DNA of 64,000 bases from Puffinus mauretanicus (taxonomy: Eukaryota > Chordata > Aves > Procellariiformes > Procellariidae): contig JAJKFH010000238.1 of assembly GCA_023333565.1 (NCBI GenBank), positions 89,924-153,923 on the forward strand, in the 5' to 3' direction. Below, in pieces: positions 36,313 to 47,800 of the stretch. The notes below the pieces were generated by a model. It searched no databases. It was not told the DNA's origin and worked only from the letters and a program-made list of their open reading frames with translations. Each line of letters starts with the position of its first letter. Position 1 is the first letter of the stretch. The position numbers were made by a program, and so were the translations under genes.

Positions 36313-37106
36313 CTAGTTTAAAGCCCTCTCGATGAGCCCCGCCAACTCATACGCAAGAATGCTTTTTCCCCTGTGAGACAGCTGAACTCCGTCCGTCGCC
36401 AGCAGGCCCGATGCCGTGTAAACCTCCCCGTGGTCAAAGAAGCCAAAATTCTGCCAATGGCACCAGCCCCTAAGTCACGTGTTGATCCGATGAGTTTTCC
36501 TATTCCCTTCAGTATTCTTCCCTGCCACTGAAGCGAGGAAAACACTACCTGTGCTCCCGATCCTTCCACCAGTCGCCCCAGCGCCCTGAAGTCCCTTTTG
36601 ATCCCTTCGGGACTTCTCTCCGCAACCTCCTCACTGCCAGCCTGTACAACCAGTAGCGGGCAGTAATCGGAGGCCTGTACCAGACCAGGGAGCTTCCTAG
36701 TAATGTCCTTAACCCGGGCCCCAGGGAGGCAGCAGACTTCCCTGTGGGATGGGTCTGGCCGGCATATTGGGCCCTCCGTCCGCCTCGTAAGGGAATCACC
36801 TATGACAATTACCCTCCTTTTTTTCTTAGCAGAGGCAGTCGTAATGCGTGGGGCTGACTGCCTCGCCTTGGGCAACCCCCTGGATGGGCCTTCATCTTCG
36901 TCCTCGTTTGTCTGGCCCTCAAGTTCCAGAGCCCCGTATCTGTTCTGTAAGGGCAACTGGGAAGGTTGAGGTGAGGGAGGCCGGGCGGGGATTCGCCTGG
37001 CACCCCGAGCAGGGACCTGTGTCCATTCCCCTCCGTCGCCTGGGTCCCCTCCTTCTGCCTGGTGGCAAGAGGGCAGGGGATCCTCTGCTTCTTGTGGAGC
37101 CTCCAT
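36313..37106 (-). pseudogene. CR1-D ORF1: GDSL esterase-like protein with frameshift
   Basis: The start ATG at 37106 opens a Pro/Gln-rich N-terminal region (residues 1-90; PLQNRYGALELEGQ is the usual linker), then a Lys/Arg-rich patch (KKKRR at about 94-98) and the esterase domain: VIVIGDSLTRR (about 99-109) holds the GDSL nucleophile Ser, then LLVVQAGSEEV and GIKRDFRALGRLVEGSG. The continuous frame leaves the family alignment near 36530. The true C-terminus continues in another frame, with one TGA, through FGFFDHGEVYT and a D-G-V-Q block, to IERALN and the natural stop TAG at 36313. The expected catalytic His of D-x-x-H is Gln here. I see no zinc-finger region. Family role: RNA-binding and esterase-like partner of ORF2, cytoplasmic. 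Confidence 0.88.
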
Positions 37107-37528
37107 CTGCTGCCCTTGCCTCAGGGATGGTGGGGTGTGGCTCCACCAATCTATCTCCCTCTCACACTGCAGGGGGGCTGTGCCCTGCCCGCTCGCCTTC
37201 CCCGCACGAACTGACGCGCGAACTGACGCGCCACGCCCTCTTTGCCCGCCCTCCGGGTCACCGCCCTCCGGGTCCGTCGCGCTCCCTGGGGGCGGCTCTT
37301 GTACCTGCGGGGGTTTGGCCGCCGTCCCTCCTGTCCCCGCCCACGCTGAGTCAGAGCTGCCGCTCGTCAGGAGCTCGCTCCTCCGGCTCGGGGGAGGGGG
37401 GCTGGGGCTCCCTCTCGCTCCCTGCGCTTTTGCCTTCGCGGGTTTTGCTGCGGTTTTGCCGCTTTATGAAGGGTCCCCCGGCGCGATCCTCCGCTCCAGA
37501 GCCCTTCGCCTCGGTGGCTTTTTTCTTT
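37107..37528 (-). promoter_or_regulatory. CpG-rich 5' UTR / internal promoter region of CR1-D
   Basis: About 420 bp upstream of ORF1 with high GC and many CpG dinucleotides (for example CGCGCGAACTGACGCGCC near 37210), in sharp contrast to the AT-rich flanks. CR1 5' regions carry the internal promoter, so this is inferred to be that part. The right boundary is set at TTTTTTTGTTTG, where GC content collapses (about 37528). Confidence 0.7.
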
Positions 37529-39953
37529 TTTTGTTTGATAACATTTAATTCTTCTACTGCAAGAGACAGTATGTGTCTCTTAATCTGAAGCCTATGCTGG
37601 TCTATAACTAGAGTATGGATTTAGATTATTATTAAAGGAATATGGTCACGTTTGAATTTAAAACACATTTTGTGTTGTCAGTCATACCCCAATACTGGAA
37701 GAAAGATGCATCTTGCATCTTACAAAAGTGAAATATCTCACAAAAATGAGATGACCAGATCACACTGAAACATCATGTTCTGAATGCTTCTTTTTTGAAA
37801 ACCATTTCCTTTTGCTTTGGTTTTGCTTAGGGCAAAACTAAAGTGCAAAATTCATATTCCCATGTCTCAGACACTGTTCAACATACAAGGCAGCTTAAGA
37901 GAAACTATCTCACAGGAGAGATATTAATCAAATGGACATACTGCTGCATTAAGACGGAATGCTATTCAAATCAAAGACATAGACAAGCAAGCAAGAAAGG
38001 AAATATTTTAGAATTTTGCTATTAATTTCAATGCAGACAAAAGAGAACACTAAAAATGCCCGTAACATATAATTTTTGGTCTTGATCTCTAAAACTGTGT
38101 TTAGGAAGTATAGGCAGCTGACTGCATGACTGAAAATGTCAGTTTGGCGTATATCCCATGTTCTCTGGTGCTACCAGTGGCTAGAGGGTGGTACATAGAG
38201 TAATTTAATTCCAGACCAGATGGTCTGTGAATATAAAATATCTTGTGAATATAAAAATGAAAATGAAATTCCACAGCTATATGAATTTTTTACATGTCTC
38301 AGTAAACCTGCTCCAGTATAATTCACCTACTCAATAGACCACAGTGTTTACTTTTCCTTCAAAGGCTTTACGGTTTACACCAGTTCTCACCATTCTGAAT
38401 AAGCAGTCAGTTTGGATCCAGTTTTTTACTGAAATAAATAAATGTGCTGCTGAAAATAACAGAACCCAAATAAGATATGCCTATTTATGAGGCCTACCTT
38501 GTTACCTTGATCTGGTTGTGCAGTCCACTGCACAGTCCACAGTACTCTTCAGTACTTAAAAAAATAAACTGGAATGGCATTATGTAGAGAGATATGGTAT
38601 ATATGCATAACAGCATTATATGCATATATAGAGATATATATTCTGCAAAGATAAGCTCAATATAAATATATAGATATGTATTCTTATAAAGAATAAATAA
38701 TGTGTATATATAAAACAAACCAATATATAATTCAGCAGTTTGTTTTGAATAGTAGACTGTCAAAATTATATGCAATATTGTTTGAGAACTGAATGTGATT
38801 AATAACATCAAACACAAAATCGATTTCATCAGCTTGTATGCTTGGAACAGATTTCTTTCTACTTTCATATGAAAAACTGAAACAGTGAAATCTTACTAGT
38901 CATGAATGTCTAGTCTGTATACTGAATTGTACTGACTGAAAGTTCTTGTCCTTATTTTCTTCCATTAATTTCACAAATTCCCACTATTCACTCTTGAATT
39001 ATAGTGACAATGAGGAATGTAAAATTCTGTTGTTTCATGCTGAGTTAGTTGATTATTTTTATTACTTCTTATGTGAAATGTGCATGTGTATACTAAAACA
39101 ATATGATGTACATCATATTAAGAATCTACAAATGTTTACATTATAAACATGTAAAAATAATTAACATAAAAATAATAAATAAAATAAAAATAATAAAATA
39201 ATAATTGGCATAAAGAAATAACATTCTCTTATTTAAAGCTACTTGGAGCATTTTAAGTCTTTAAGAGACAGGGAGAAAATTTTTCTGAAATTAAGATGTG
39301 ATTTTTCTCTTGCAACACAATGAATCAAGAAAATCTCTGCTGATTGTACAACCAAGGTTATAATCAGTGTGAAATGAGATCAACATTGCAGCCTAGCTCA
39401 CAGTCAGAGAATAGGTTGTGCAAAGCTGGAGGTGTCTTTTTTCCCCTATCATTAAATAGGCCTTTAGCAATCAGTGCTGTCAGTCCTAAACTTTTCCATT
39501 AACTAGTCCATTTAAAAATACTATTTTTTTGTTTTAGAAATGTAGATGGAAAAGTGTGGAGCAGTTATTAAAAGCAGTTCTTAACTAAAAAATATTAGAG
39601 GATACAATTTCAGAACAGCAGTTTTAAGCCCAGACATATGTTTCCACCACAGGAGCCATCCCACTGTTTGTAACACATGAAGAAAATTCACTACTTAGAA
39701 TCCTAAAGGTTTCGTTGTTCATCTCCAATAAAAGCTACAACATGAAGCCCAAACTAGCTGAGTGTTGCTTTTCTGTGCAATACTAAGGCTGGAGTTTTTT
39801 GCCTCTATCTTTCTAAGATACGTAGTTGAAATACAAATACATTTTGAATTAAATGATTTGCATATTTTAGAGCAGCAGAAGTACTGGCCTTTCATATTTG
39901 GGATGTAGCCATTTGTGATTCACCTTTGTCACTATATAATGACACTGATATGG
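37529..39953. other. AT-rich unique sequence with A/T simple repeats
   Basis: It contains TA-rich sequence around 38595-38735 and an A/T-only (ATAA-like) tract at about 39157-39206. No gene or known element is supported. Confidence 0.55.
39157..39206. repeat. A/T-only low-complexity tract (ATAA-like units)
   Basis: Irregular AAATAA/AATAATA repeats almost free of G and C. Confidence 0.8.
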
Positions 39954-40208
39954 TGTCCTGGTTTCAGCTGGGATAGAGTTAATTTTCTTCCTAGTAGTTG
40001 ATATAGTGTTGTGTTTTGGATTTAGTATGAGAATAATGTTGATTACACACTGATGTTTTAGTTGTTGCTAAGTAGTGTTTAAATAGTCAAGGACTTTTCA
40101 GCCTCCCATGCTCTGCCAAGTGCAAAGAAGTTGGGAGGGAGCGTAGCCAGGACAGCTGACCCAAATGGCCAATGGGGTATTCCATACCACATGATGTCAT
40201 GCTCAGCA

Positions 40209-40214
40209 TATAAA
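40209..40214 (+). promoter_or_regulatory. TATA box of the LTR
   Basis: TATAAA lies about 180 bp upstream of the ATTAAA signal, as expected for a retroviral U3 promoter. Confidence 0.6.
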
Positions 40215-40394
40215 CCTAGGGGAAGAAGAAGGAAGGGGTGACATTCGGAGTGATGGTATTTGTCTTCCCAAGTAACAGTTACGTGTGATGGAGCCCTGCT
40301 TTCCTGGAAATGGCTGCACACCTGCCAGCCAATGGGAAGTAGTGAATGAATTCCTTGTTTTGTTTCATTTCCGTGTGCGGCTTTTGCTTTACCT

Positions 40395-40400
40395 ATTAAA
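40395..40400 (+). terminator. Polyadenylation signal of the LTR
   Basis: ATTAAA, located about 125 bp before the LTR end; a G/T-bearing region follows. Confidence 0.5.
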
Positions 40401-40534
40401 CTGTCTTTATCTCAACCCATGAGTTTTCTCACTTTTACCCTTCTGATTCTCTCCCCCATCCCACCAGGGGGGAATGAGCGAGCGACTGTGTGCTGCTTAG
40501 TTGCTGCCTGGAGTTAAACCATGACAGTTCTTTT

Positions 40535-40552
40535 TGGCATCCAACGCGGGGC
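40535..40552 (+). other. Primer-binding site, lysine-tRNA-like
   Basis: TGGCATCCAACGCGGGGC begins 9 bp after the LTR end. It differs at about three positions from the site used with tRNA-Lys(1,2), TGGCGCCCAACGTGGGGC, as found in class II (beta-like) retroviruses. TGG at its start pairs with the CCA end of the tRNA. This suggests, but does not prove, a class II affiliation. Confidence 0.7.
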
Positions 40553-40887
40553 TTGAAGGTTTTGAGATAACAACAGGTTTGACTGGAATGTGCTAGATCA
40601 TATTTATAGCTGTTATTGCTGTTTAGCTAATTAATTGGCAGGCTCCTGTTCTTGCCATGGGGCTTGCTTGCCTTACTGTACATTAGAGTCTAGTGCTCGT
40701 TAGTGGCTGCTTTTTGCTTTCACTGCTTGCTGTACTGCTGCACTGCTGATCACCTTACTCTGCTGTGCCTGGGAACATTCTGATAACAGCAATGGGGATG
40801 CACCTGGGCTGGCAGACGGCCAGGGCATCGCTGCTGTTTCTGTGCTGCTGTACTGGACAGGCTGGAACTCCCGTGTGAGCTCGAGTT

Positions 40888-41460
40888 GAAGGGACTGTGA
40901 CCTGTGGATGAGTCCACATGGGAGCAGGACACCCCGAAGCATCTCTGGCCATGGATAAGCCCCTGCCATAGCAGGTACATCTCAAAGTGTTTGTGGCCAT
41001 GATTATGTCCGTGCCACAGCAGGTATACCTCTGAAGGGATTGTGGCCCAAGGATAAGTCCACACTGGGGAAGGTACACGTCAAAGCATCTGTGGCTGTGG
41101 ATAAGTCCATGCTGCAGCAAGTACACCCTGAAGCGTCAGTGGCTGTGCATGAAGTCATGCTGGGGACCTGAGAGTGTGTGGCCGTGGATAAGCTCATGAC
41201 AGGGGAAGTACACACCTAGGGGGATTGCAGCCATGGGTAAGGCCATGTTGGAGCAGGTTTACTCCTGAGGGGACTGTGGCTGTGGGTAAGGCCACGCTGG
41301 AGCCGGTGCACCTCGAAGTGGCTGTGGCTGTGGATAAGTCTATGCCACAGCAGGTATACTCCTGCAGAGACTGTGGCTCACAGATGAGGCTCTACTTGGA
41401 GCAGGTAAACCCCTAAGGGACTGCAGTCCTAGTGTGGATAAGTCCAAGCCAGAGCAGGGG
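40888..41460 (+). repeat. About 12 tandem repeats, ~48-bp unit, in the retroviral leader
   Basis: Units start at about 40888, 40936, 40984, 41033, 41082, 41130, 41172 (the preceding unit is short, ~42 bp), 41219, 41267, 41315, 41364 and 41415. The unit resembles GAAGGGACTGTGGCTGTGG, then ATAAGTCCATGC, then CAGCAGGTACACC. Copies differ from each other at many positions, so the array is old or was diverse when inserted. The period is a multiple of three, so long repeated frames appear on the minus strand; these look like by-products. Confidence 0.9.
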
Positions 41461-41766
41461 CGAGGGGAAGAGTTCATTGTAATGTCAAACCCGATGGTCT
41501 GGTCCAAAGGGACCAGGGGTGGAGATTGTAATGGAAACACCTTTAAATTGTTGTAACCCAGAATTTGAGTTGCATGTTACAGGAATTACTATAGCAGGAA
41601 CCACCTGAACCAATGGAGGACAAGCCTTACAAGAAGCAGTGCAAGTGCAGCAGTGACCCAACCTGAGCTGGCTTTGGTGTCTGGTAACGCCACACAATGC
41701 ACCACCTCTCCTTTCCTGAGTGACCACCCTAAGAGATGGAGCCCAAAGTCATGGACTAAATGACAT

Positions 41767-41806
41767 TTTGTGAACATTTATGGACATTTATGGACATTTT
41801 ACAGTC
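41767..41806 (+). repeat. Short tandem repeat GGACATTTAT, about 3 copies
   Basis: Three adjacent copies of a ~10-bp unit near the 3' end of the retroviral fragment. Confidence 0.7.
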
Positions 41807-44673
41807 ACTTCACAGCAGTGGTCCATAGACTAAGGGAATGATATCTGTGTATTATATCAAAGGATGAGAAGGGACATATGGTTGTTTTAATTAATCTGCT
41901 TGGATTTGCTTCCATGTCTTTCAATCATCTTTTTCCCACCCCTGTTTTTCCACTATTTTACTCGGTCTTTCTGATTTTTTTTTCTTGGTTGATTTTTTGT
42001 CCATCCAAAAGCTTTATTTCCATTTTTTATGATCTTTAGTTCTTCTTTCTCATAACGGTGTCATTTCCTATATTGTCCTTTTTTTCTTTTTACTGTGTAA
42101 TAGACCCTGCTTTCCAGCTTTTCCTCTCATTTATGCCATCTTTTTGTCAGACTTCATTCCTTTCCCCTCCTTGTATTTGCCTGCTAGTTCCTCCTACTGA
42201 TAACTAGTCTTTTGCTCACTTTCTCATGCTTTCCACATTCTTAGTTGTCCTACATGGAGAATTTCAGCCAGAAAAAAAGTCTTCTAGTATAGAATCTGGC
42301 AGCAAAAGAAATCTGGTTGAAGAACAATGATATTTTGCCTAGCTGTGCCCTCTCTTCTTTTTGTATTCCTGGGGAATCTTGGAGGGACAAGAAGGATGCC
42401 ATGAAGATGCTGTTCCTCATTTTGCCTGTAATTCTGGATTGATGTTAAAACTGTTTTCCTTGTTGGAGTACAATTTGTTAAACCCCTCTTGGAAACCAAC
42501 AGATCTGTTTGGGAGAGGCTCCATTTTTATTTCATCCTGTGCTTAATGCAGTTCTGACCGCCATGCTCTCTTCTTCATCCAAAGTTTTGCACAGGGAAAG
42601 ACCACAAAACTCAACAGAAGGGAGAGGAGGAAGAAGAGTCTTCAGGCCTGGCAGTATGTTGCTCTTTGTGAGATTCTTTTATTCGCCCTCATGAATATTG
42701 ATACTGTGTAATTATTCTTTCTGTTGAAGTGAAGCATAGCAATGCTGTGTTACATTTTCTTATTTGCATTAACACACATTTCCTCAGAAGTTTTTTTTAT
42801 TATAATTTGATACGAAGACATACAATTTACTTTATCACTGGAGAAAAGAAAGAAATGTTTTGGAATGTCTTGTTTTGGAAATGTTTCCAAACAGAACAAA
42901 ACACATATAAATCTTTTGATCCATGTGTTGACATTGTAAGGATGAAAATGCAGACTATGAGAGAAGCTGTAATTAGTGGAAATTATGAAGCTATAAAATA
43001 AAACAAAGAAGCAAAAATGTGTTAAACCTAACAAACTCATGGATTGAAACATCTTCATTTCTGTAAGGCAATCTCTCATTCCTTCAACTTTCCATAAACC
43101 TGAATGAGTACAGTTCATTTTTCCTGCTATCATCATATTCATTTCTCATTCTTAAAACTTGTAAGAATTTAAAAGTAATCCAAGACATAGTTCTAAAGTT
43201 AGTTAAAAAAAACCTGGTCTGTTATGAAACATTTCAATTTCACTTACCGAAGCTTGTTCAGCTCCCTTCTCTAGCACATCTTAAATCTGTCACCATTTGC
43301 TGCTATCACCACAATATATCCTGTGCCTTCTAAAACATTATCACCACCTGTCAAAGCTGGCATGAAATAGCTTGCAAGGCTTTTATGTCGATTTTAAGGA
43401 ATTAGAAGCATTGGCCATGTTATTTATTCAGAGCTTATCTGCAGCAAAATACACATTTTCTAGCAGCTCCAGAATGCTTCCTGAGCAGTTTTGAGCGTGG
43501 GCAGCTGGGATACTACAGTGTCATCAGGATTAAAGTCATTTATACTATCCATCACAAAGAACCTTAGTTAACTAAGCCTACTGTGGAGTATGTTAAATTC
43601 AGTCAATTAAGACAGACTGAATCACTGTGATTATTGGTAATGGCAAATCTAATTCAATAAGAGTATATTTGCCAGCTTCTCTTTTCTTTGAAATAAAAAA
43701 TTTGTGATTCACCTGGAATTTTGTTTTGCCAGTGACCAATCTGAATGTGTGTTTTCTCCCTCTTTGAATATGGGGAGGAAAGACCAAAACTTTGCATTGC
43801 CTAAGGTGCCAGGAGCAAACTTCTTCAATGGTACATTATTATAACGTATTGCAATTTCATTGCAGTTGCATTGCATTGCAGTTTCTCTGTATTTGACCAC
43901 TGCAGAGCGTAATGAGACAATAATTGACTATAGAGCCTGAGGAAGACATGACCACATTACAGAAAATTATCTTCACCACAGATGCACTGCAGAGTTGTCA
44001 CTTTGAGTAGGCCAATAGAAAAGATGACAAGTCCAGAACTGAATTGTTTTTCCATGTCAATTTTACAGTTTTGTTTCATTCAGATACATGCTGAATTTGC
44101 TAGTATCACTTTCAAAGCCAGGACCAAGGGAAGATGATAAAGAATAGCTACATCCTACTTTTTACAAGATATCTGTGTAAGGAATCTTACAAAGTTACTG
44201 TCTGATACATAGTTAACAGTCCAAAAGACACATGAAGTCTCCAAAAAACACATAAGTTAAAAAACATTCAAGACAATTAACAATGTAAAATTATTTACGC
44301 CAAACATGGCTACGTGGTACTTTGTTTCTGATTAAATTTCTTCTTTAGCCACAGTTTTCTTTTGTGGAAGCTCCTGGCTTCCACAAATCAGGCAAAACCA
44401 CTTTCTCTTTACAGTGCCAATAGTTTCACTTGCCTTAGCAAAGAGCTGCAGAGTGGAGGGTTGGGGAAATTGGTCCCAGTTCTATTCCACTGTAGTGCAC
44501 CCATGTAATCAGGAACCATCAATTCTGTTGATTTTATTGGGTAATTTGTAGTGTTCTTGTAGTAAGATTTTATTTGTTTCTACTAATTGAGGAAAGAGAT
44601 GGCATCTCACAGCTGATTCTTACTGTGGTAGAGAGAAGTAACTTTCTGTTCACAGGACAGGTAGGGGAATTAC

Positions 44674-44877
44674 CTTCTGCCTCTGTTGATTCTCTTCAAA
44701 CACAAGAGAAAGTGCAGTGCTAAAAACAGCTGCCACTACTGCTGATGCATTTGCTGCCGCAGTTGCTCTGACCCCTACTACTCCTTCATCTACATCTATT
44801 GCCTGAACTGAAAACTTGTTAAAATCAGCGAAGGCTTTGTACATCGGCTACTAAAGGTTTTGAAGTAGACACTATTT
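44674..44877 (-). other. Exon-like open segment on minus strand (tentative)
   Basis: On the minus strand, an acceptor-like CTGCAG (44883-44878) and a donor CAGAAG then GTAATT (GT at 44673-44672) bracket about 204 nt. From the ATG at 44844 the frame is open: MYKAFADFNKFSVQAIDVDE, then an Ala/Val-rich part (ATAAANASAVVAAVF), ending FEENQQRQK at the donor. Two in-frame TAG codons precede the ATG, so it could only be a first coding exon. No family is recognised. It may be chance. Confidence 0.15.
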
Positions 44878-47800
44878 CTGCAGTACCAGCAGCAACATAA
44901 CTCTATTTTCCCCCTTTGGTTTACAGTACTTACTTGACAGAATATTTTGAGTTTTTTCTTTCTTGCTAAACATACCAAATTTTTTGCCATCCTTATTCTG
45001 TTTCATTACAACTGTTTCTTTTCTATCCCTGAATTTCTTGTTTCAGGGAAATTAATACCCTTCTTCATGATTCCACCTCCAAAAAAAATCATGTAAGTAC
45101 TCACAATAATGCTTGTATTTTCCTTTAAAGGCCAAAAACAAGGAAGAAAATGAACAGCCATGACAAATATTGTTAATTAATAATGGTCTTCTGCAGTGTT
45201 TTTCCAACTCAGTATTTTTCCAGAGACCTTTGTTTATTTAATGTATGTCAGACTAATGCTAATTGTTCAGATGCATTTCGGATGTTATATCTGCCGGCCT
45301 TCTTCTATTGTCTTACTGTATCCAAATCCTACCTACATATTCAAAAAAATGGTTATTTAAAACACCTGGTGACTACAGAAGAGTAGCTCACAAACTAGCT
45401 CATATCCTGCCCATAACCTGAGCATTTCTTATTTATGAGACCAGCATGATCCCACCAATATTCTCCCACATTGATCTGGGGTGACCATGGTGCTCGTTCA
45501 GTGTTCATTTTTATTAATTCTCTGAAGGGCTGCTCACTAGCTGAACTGATGAACTGGCTTATGGCCAGCTGCCCTCAGTCCTGCCCTGAGATAAGTAGGT
45601 TATATTTATATAGAACAGTGAAAAGATGTTTTTGTGAAAGAATTCCCTTTTATGTATTGCAAAAACTGGTTTTCTGTGTTGTCAAAGAATGAGAAAGAAG
45701 CTGTTTCACGAAAAGTATCCTAAAATAGAAATGTCACCTATCTCTTGTATCTCTTGTACATCCCAAAATTCTGTGTTTTCTTTCCTTCAATGAAGCACAT
45801 CCTAATGGTTGCAGGAACCTTCACTGCAGATTTGCAGCTCTTCTACATAATTTCTCACATTGTGAGTTTATATTCATCGTCTCTCAAAAGCATATGAGGT
45901 TTTGCTCTGTTTTGAATGCCACAGTGTCAGAGACATCAATCAAAAATGATAGCATCGATCATGCAGCTGCAAAGCAGTTGGATGGCATCTGCCATAATGC
46001 CTTACAATGCTACAGTAATGTACCAAAATTTTGATGAATAAGGACGGTGGTTTGCTCGATAACAATTAATCATAACATCTCTTAATGCATCATGTTTTAA
46101 AGGCATAATATAAAGTTAATAAATAGGTTAGCTTCTATTCTTCATTCAGCTGAAGTCAATGAAGATATTCTGAATGCAAAATGCCGTAAGGGAGAAGATA
46201 AATCAGATTATTCCAAATCTGTTTTACAAAAGTGATAGATTTCAATGGGATATTTTATTTTTAACATACTGCTGTTAACCATGCCAATATCAGTATTAAT
46301 CCCTAGATTCCATAAAGAGCACAATTAGCAGTGAAAAAAAGAGCACTCTTTTTTTTTTTTTTTTTTAGCTAAACTCGCATCGGAGGACAGAGTTTGTTCT
46401 AGTAGATGTAAAAGCAGGATCTATTTGTTTCTGTATTTAGAAAGATACATGCAAAAATTGAGGCTCCATCCTAGCACAAAGTTGGCTACTGGCTCACTTA
46501 TATCAGTCAAATAGGTTCTATATTTCACTGACCATACAATAAACTTATGAAATTATTTACCACAAAATATAATTAAAGCCCAGGATTCTAGTGTTTCCCT
46601 ATAAAATTAAGTACTTTAATGGATAAAAAATTGCTGCTCTATTTACACATCTTGTTGAAAAATTAGACATTACAGAAATCTCTGAAGGATATAAAACTTT
46701 CATGCTTGCAACATTACAGGTATGGCTATGATATCTGTATGGCATGGAATTGCCATGATATAGGCAAATGTGCTATTCCCAATACAAAGCCAATTTGCAT
46801 ATACACTTTTGCATATACACATGACACTTTTTTCTTTTCATCTTTGAGCTAGCTTGTTCTGCTGGTACCTAGTAAAGTTTCTTTATACCTATGGCAGGCA
46901 TCTTCTTTACTCATCTAACTATCTTAAATGACTTTTGCTATACTATTGGTCACATTTCTGATCATTATCAGAGATAAAATACTAGATTAAATGACTTGTT
47001 GTTCTGAAGAAGAATTTCAATGTAAGCCTATTTTACTATGAAATACAACTAATAGAAGATGTTTTCAAATATTGTGAAAGAACAGCAACTTCAATGGCAG
47101 TAATAATAATGAAAATAAAGACAATCTCACATTGAAAGAACCTTATACAAGCAAAAATAGTAGATAGTGGCTAGCAATTTTTTTCAGGTTTTTCTGGCAA
47201 CCTCAAAGCCCAGATGCTTAGCACTAGAAAATATTTATTCCAACAGCAACATCTGGTACTTTGGCAGACTCCATAAGCAATTTTGTTTTACAGTTCTAAA
47301 GCTGCTTCTGGGTCTATTACATGGTTAATCTGATGGGCTGACTTGTTCTGGATGCCATATGCCAGGAGCTAGAGATGCAGTGAACTATTTGCCCATTGTA
47401 CTTGCATTAGAAAGCCAGACTAAAAAATCTACATAAAATGGTGCGCTTTACTACAGCTCACCAGTTAGACTTATGACAATGAGTGACTTGCCTTAAAATA
47501 GTGCCAAAGAACTGCCAAGAAACAGCAAAGAGCATCAAGCGCCAAGGTTGGCAGAGGCAATACTAACCAGGTAATGTTTCAAATTACGTCATTGGATACT
47601 TAGTAGATTCTGAAAGTGTTGGTTGGTTTGGGGTTTTTTCCCCTTCTGTGTGCATGGAGGTAGCTTCAGATAGACAAGGAAATGTATCAAAGAGAACAGG
47701 AAAAAATAAGATATCTGTGTTTCTTACTTTTTAGAATAATTCTAGGGGTTAAGGGTGGACCTACCGATGAATTGTGTACTGAGTTCTTTAAAGTCAGAAG

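Larger units (their letters stand above)
33375..37528 (-). mobile_element. Nearly full-length CR1 LINE (CR1-D)
   Basis: About 4.15 kb, the most complete CR1 here. On the minus strand, from right to left, it has a CpG-rich 5' region (about 37528-37107), ORF1 (37106-36313), a short linker, ORF2 (about 36250-33461) and a 3' UTR ending in ATTCTATG-type repeats (rightmost bases read AGAATCATAGAATCATAG at 33376). CR1 consensus length is about 4.5 kb, so little 5' sequence is missing. Its composition is far more GC-rich than the flanks. It carries a handful of stops and frameshifts, so it was recently intact compared with CR1-A but is now dead. Confidence 0.95.
39954..40525 (+). repeat. Retroviral LTR, 572 bp
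   Basis: It begins TGTCCTGGTTTCAGCTGGGA and ends AGTTAAACCATGACA, with the terminal TG...CA dinucleotides. It includes a TATAAA at 40209-40214 and an ATTAAA polyadenylation-type signal at 40395-40400, in the expected U3-R order. The start sequence is one I know as a widespread bird LTR; the subfamily name cannot be assigned from sequence alone. Confidence 0.88.
39954..41868 (+). mobile_element. Defective endogenous retrovirus: 5' LTR, primer-binding site and repeat-filled leader
   Basis: A TG...CA-bounded LTR (39954-40525) is followed by a primer-binding site (40535-40552), then a leader with twelve ~48-bp tandem repeats (40888-41460) and about 400 bp of further non-coding sequence ending near AAAGGATGAGAAGGGA (41850-41866), a purine-rich stretch like a polypurine tract. 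No gag, pro, pol or env frame is recognisable and no 3' LTR follows. It is therefore either an internally deleted, non-autonomous element or a copy that lost its 3' end. The right boundary is approximate. Confidence 0.85.

Noticed and set aside
36848..37588. 246-codon plus-strand frame, and the 137-codon frame at 37135-37548
   Set aside because: Both are antisense to CR1-D ORF1 and its GC-rich 5' region. Low stop density from high GC explains them, and no domain is visible.
40755..41126. Overlapping minus-strand frames of 89-123 codons
   Set aside because: They arise from the ~48-bp tandem repeats, whose period is a multiple of three. The Cys/His-rich look is the repeat unit, not a zinc-finger protein.
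44674..44844. Serpin-like reactive-loop hinge in the minus-strand segment (VDEG followed by Ala-rich residues)
   Set aside because: Only a loose resemblance: the glutamate and small-residue spacing of a serpin hinge is not kept and no other serpin motif is nearby.
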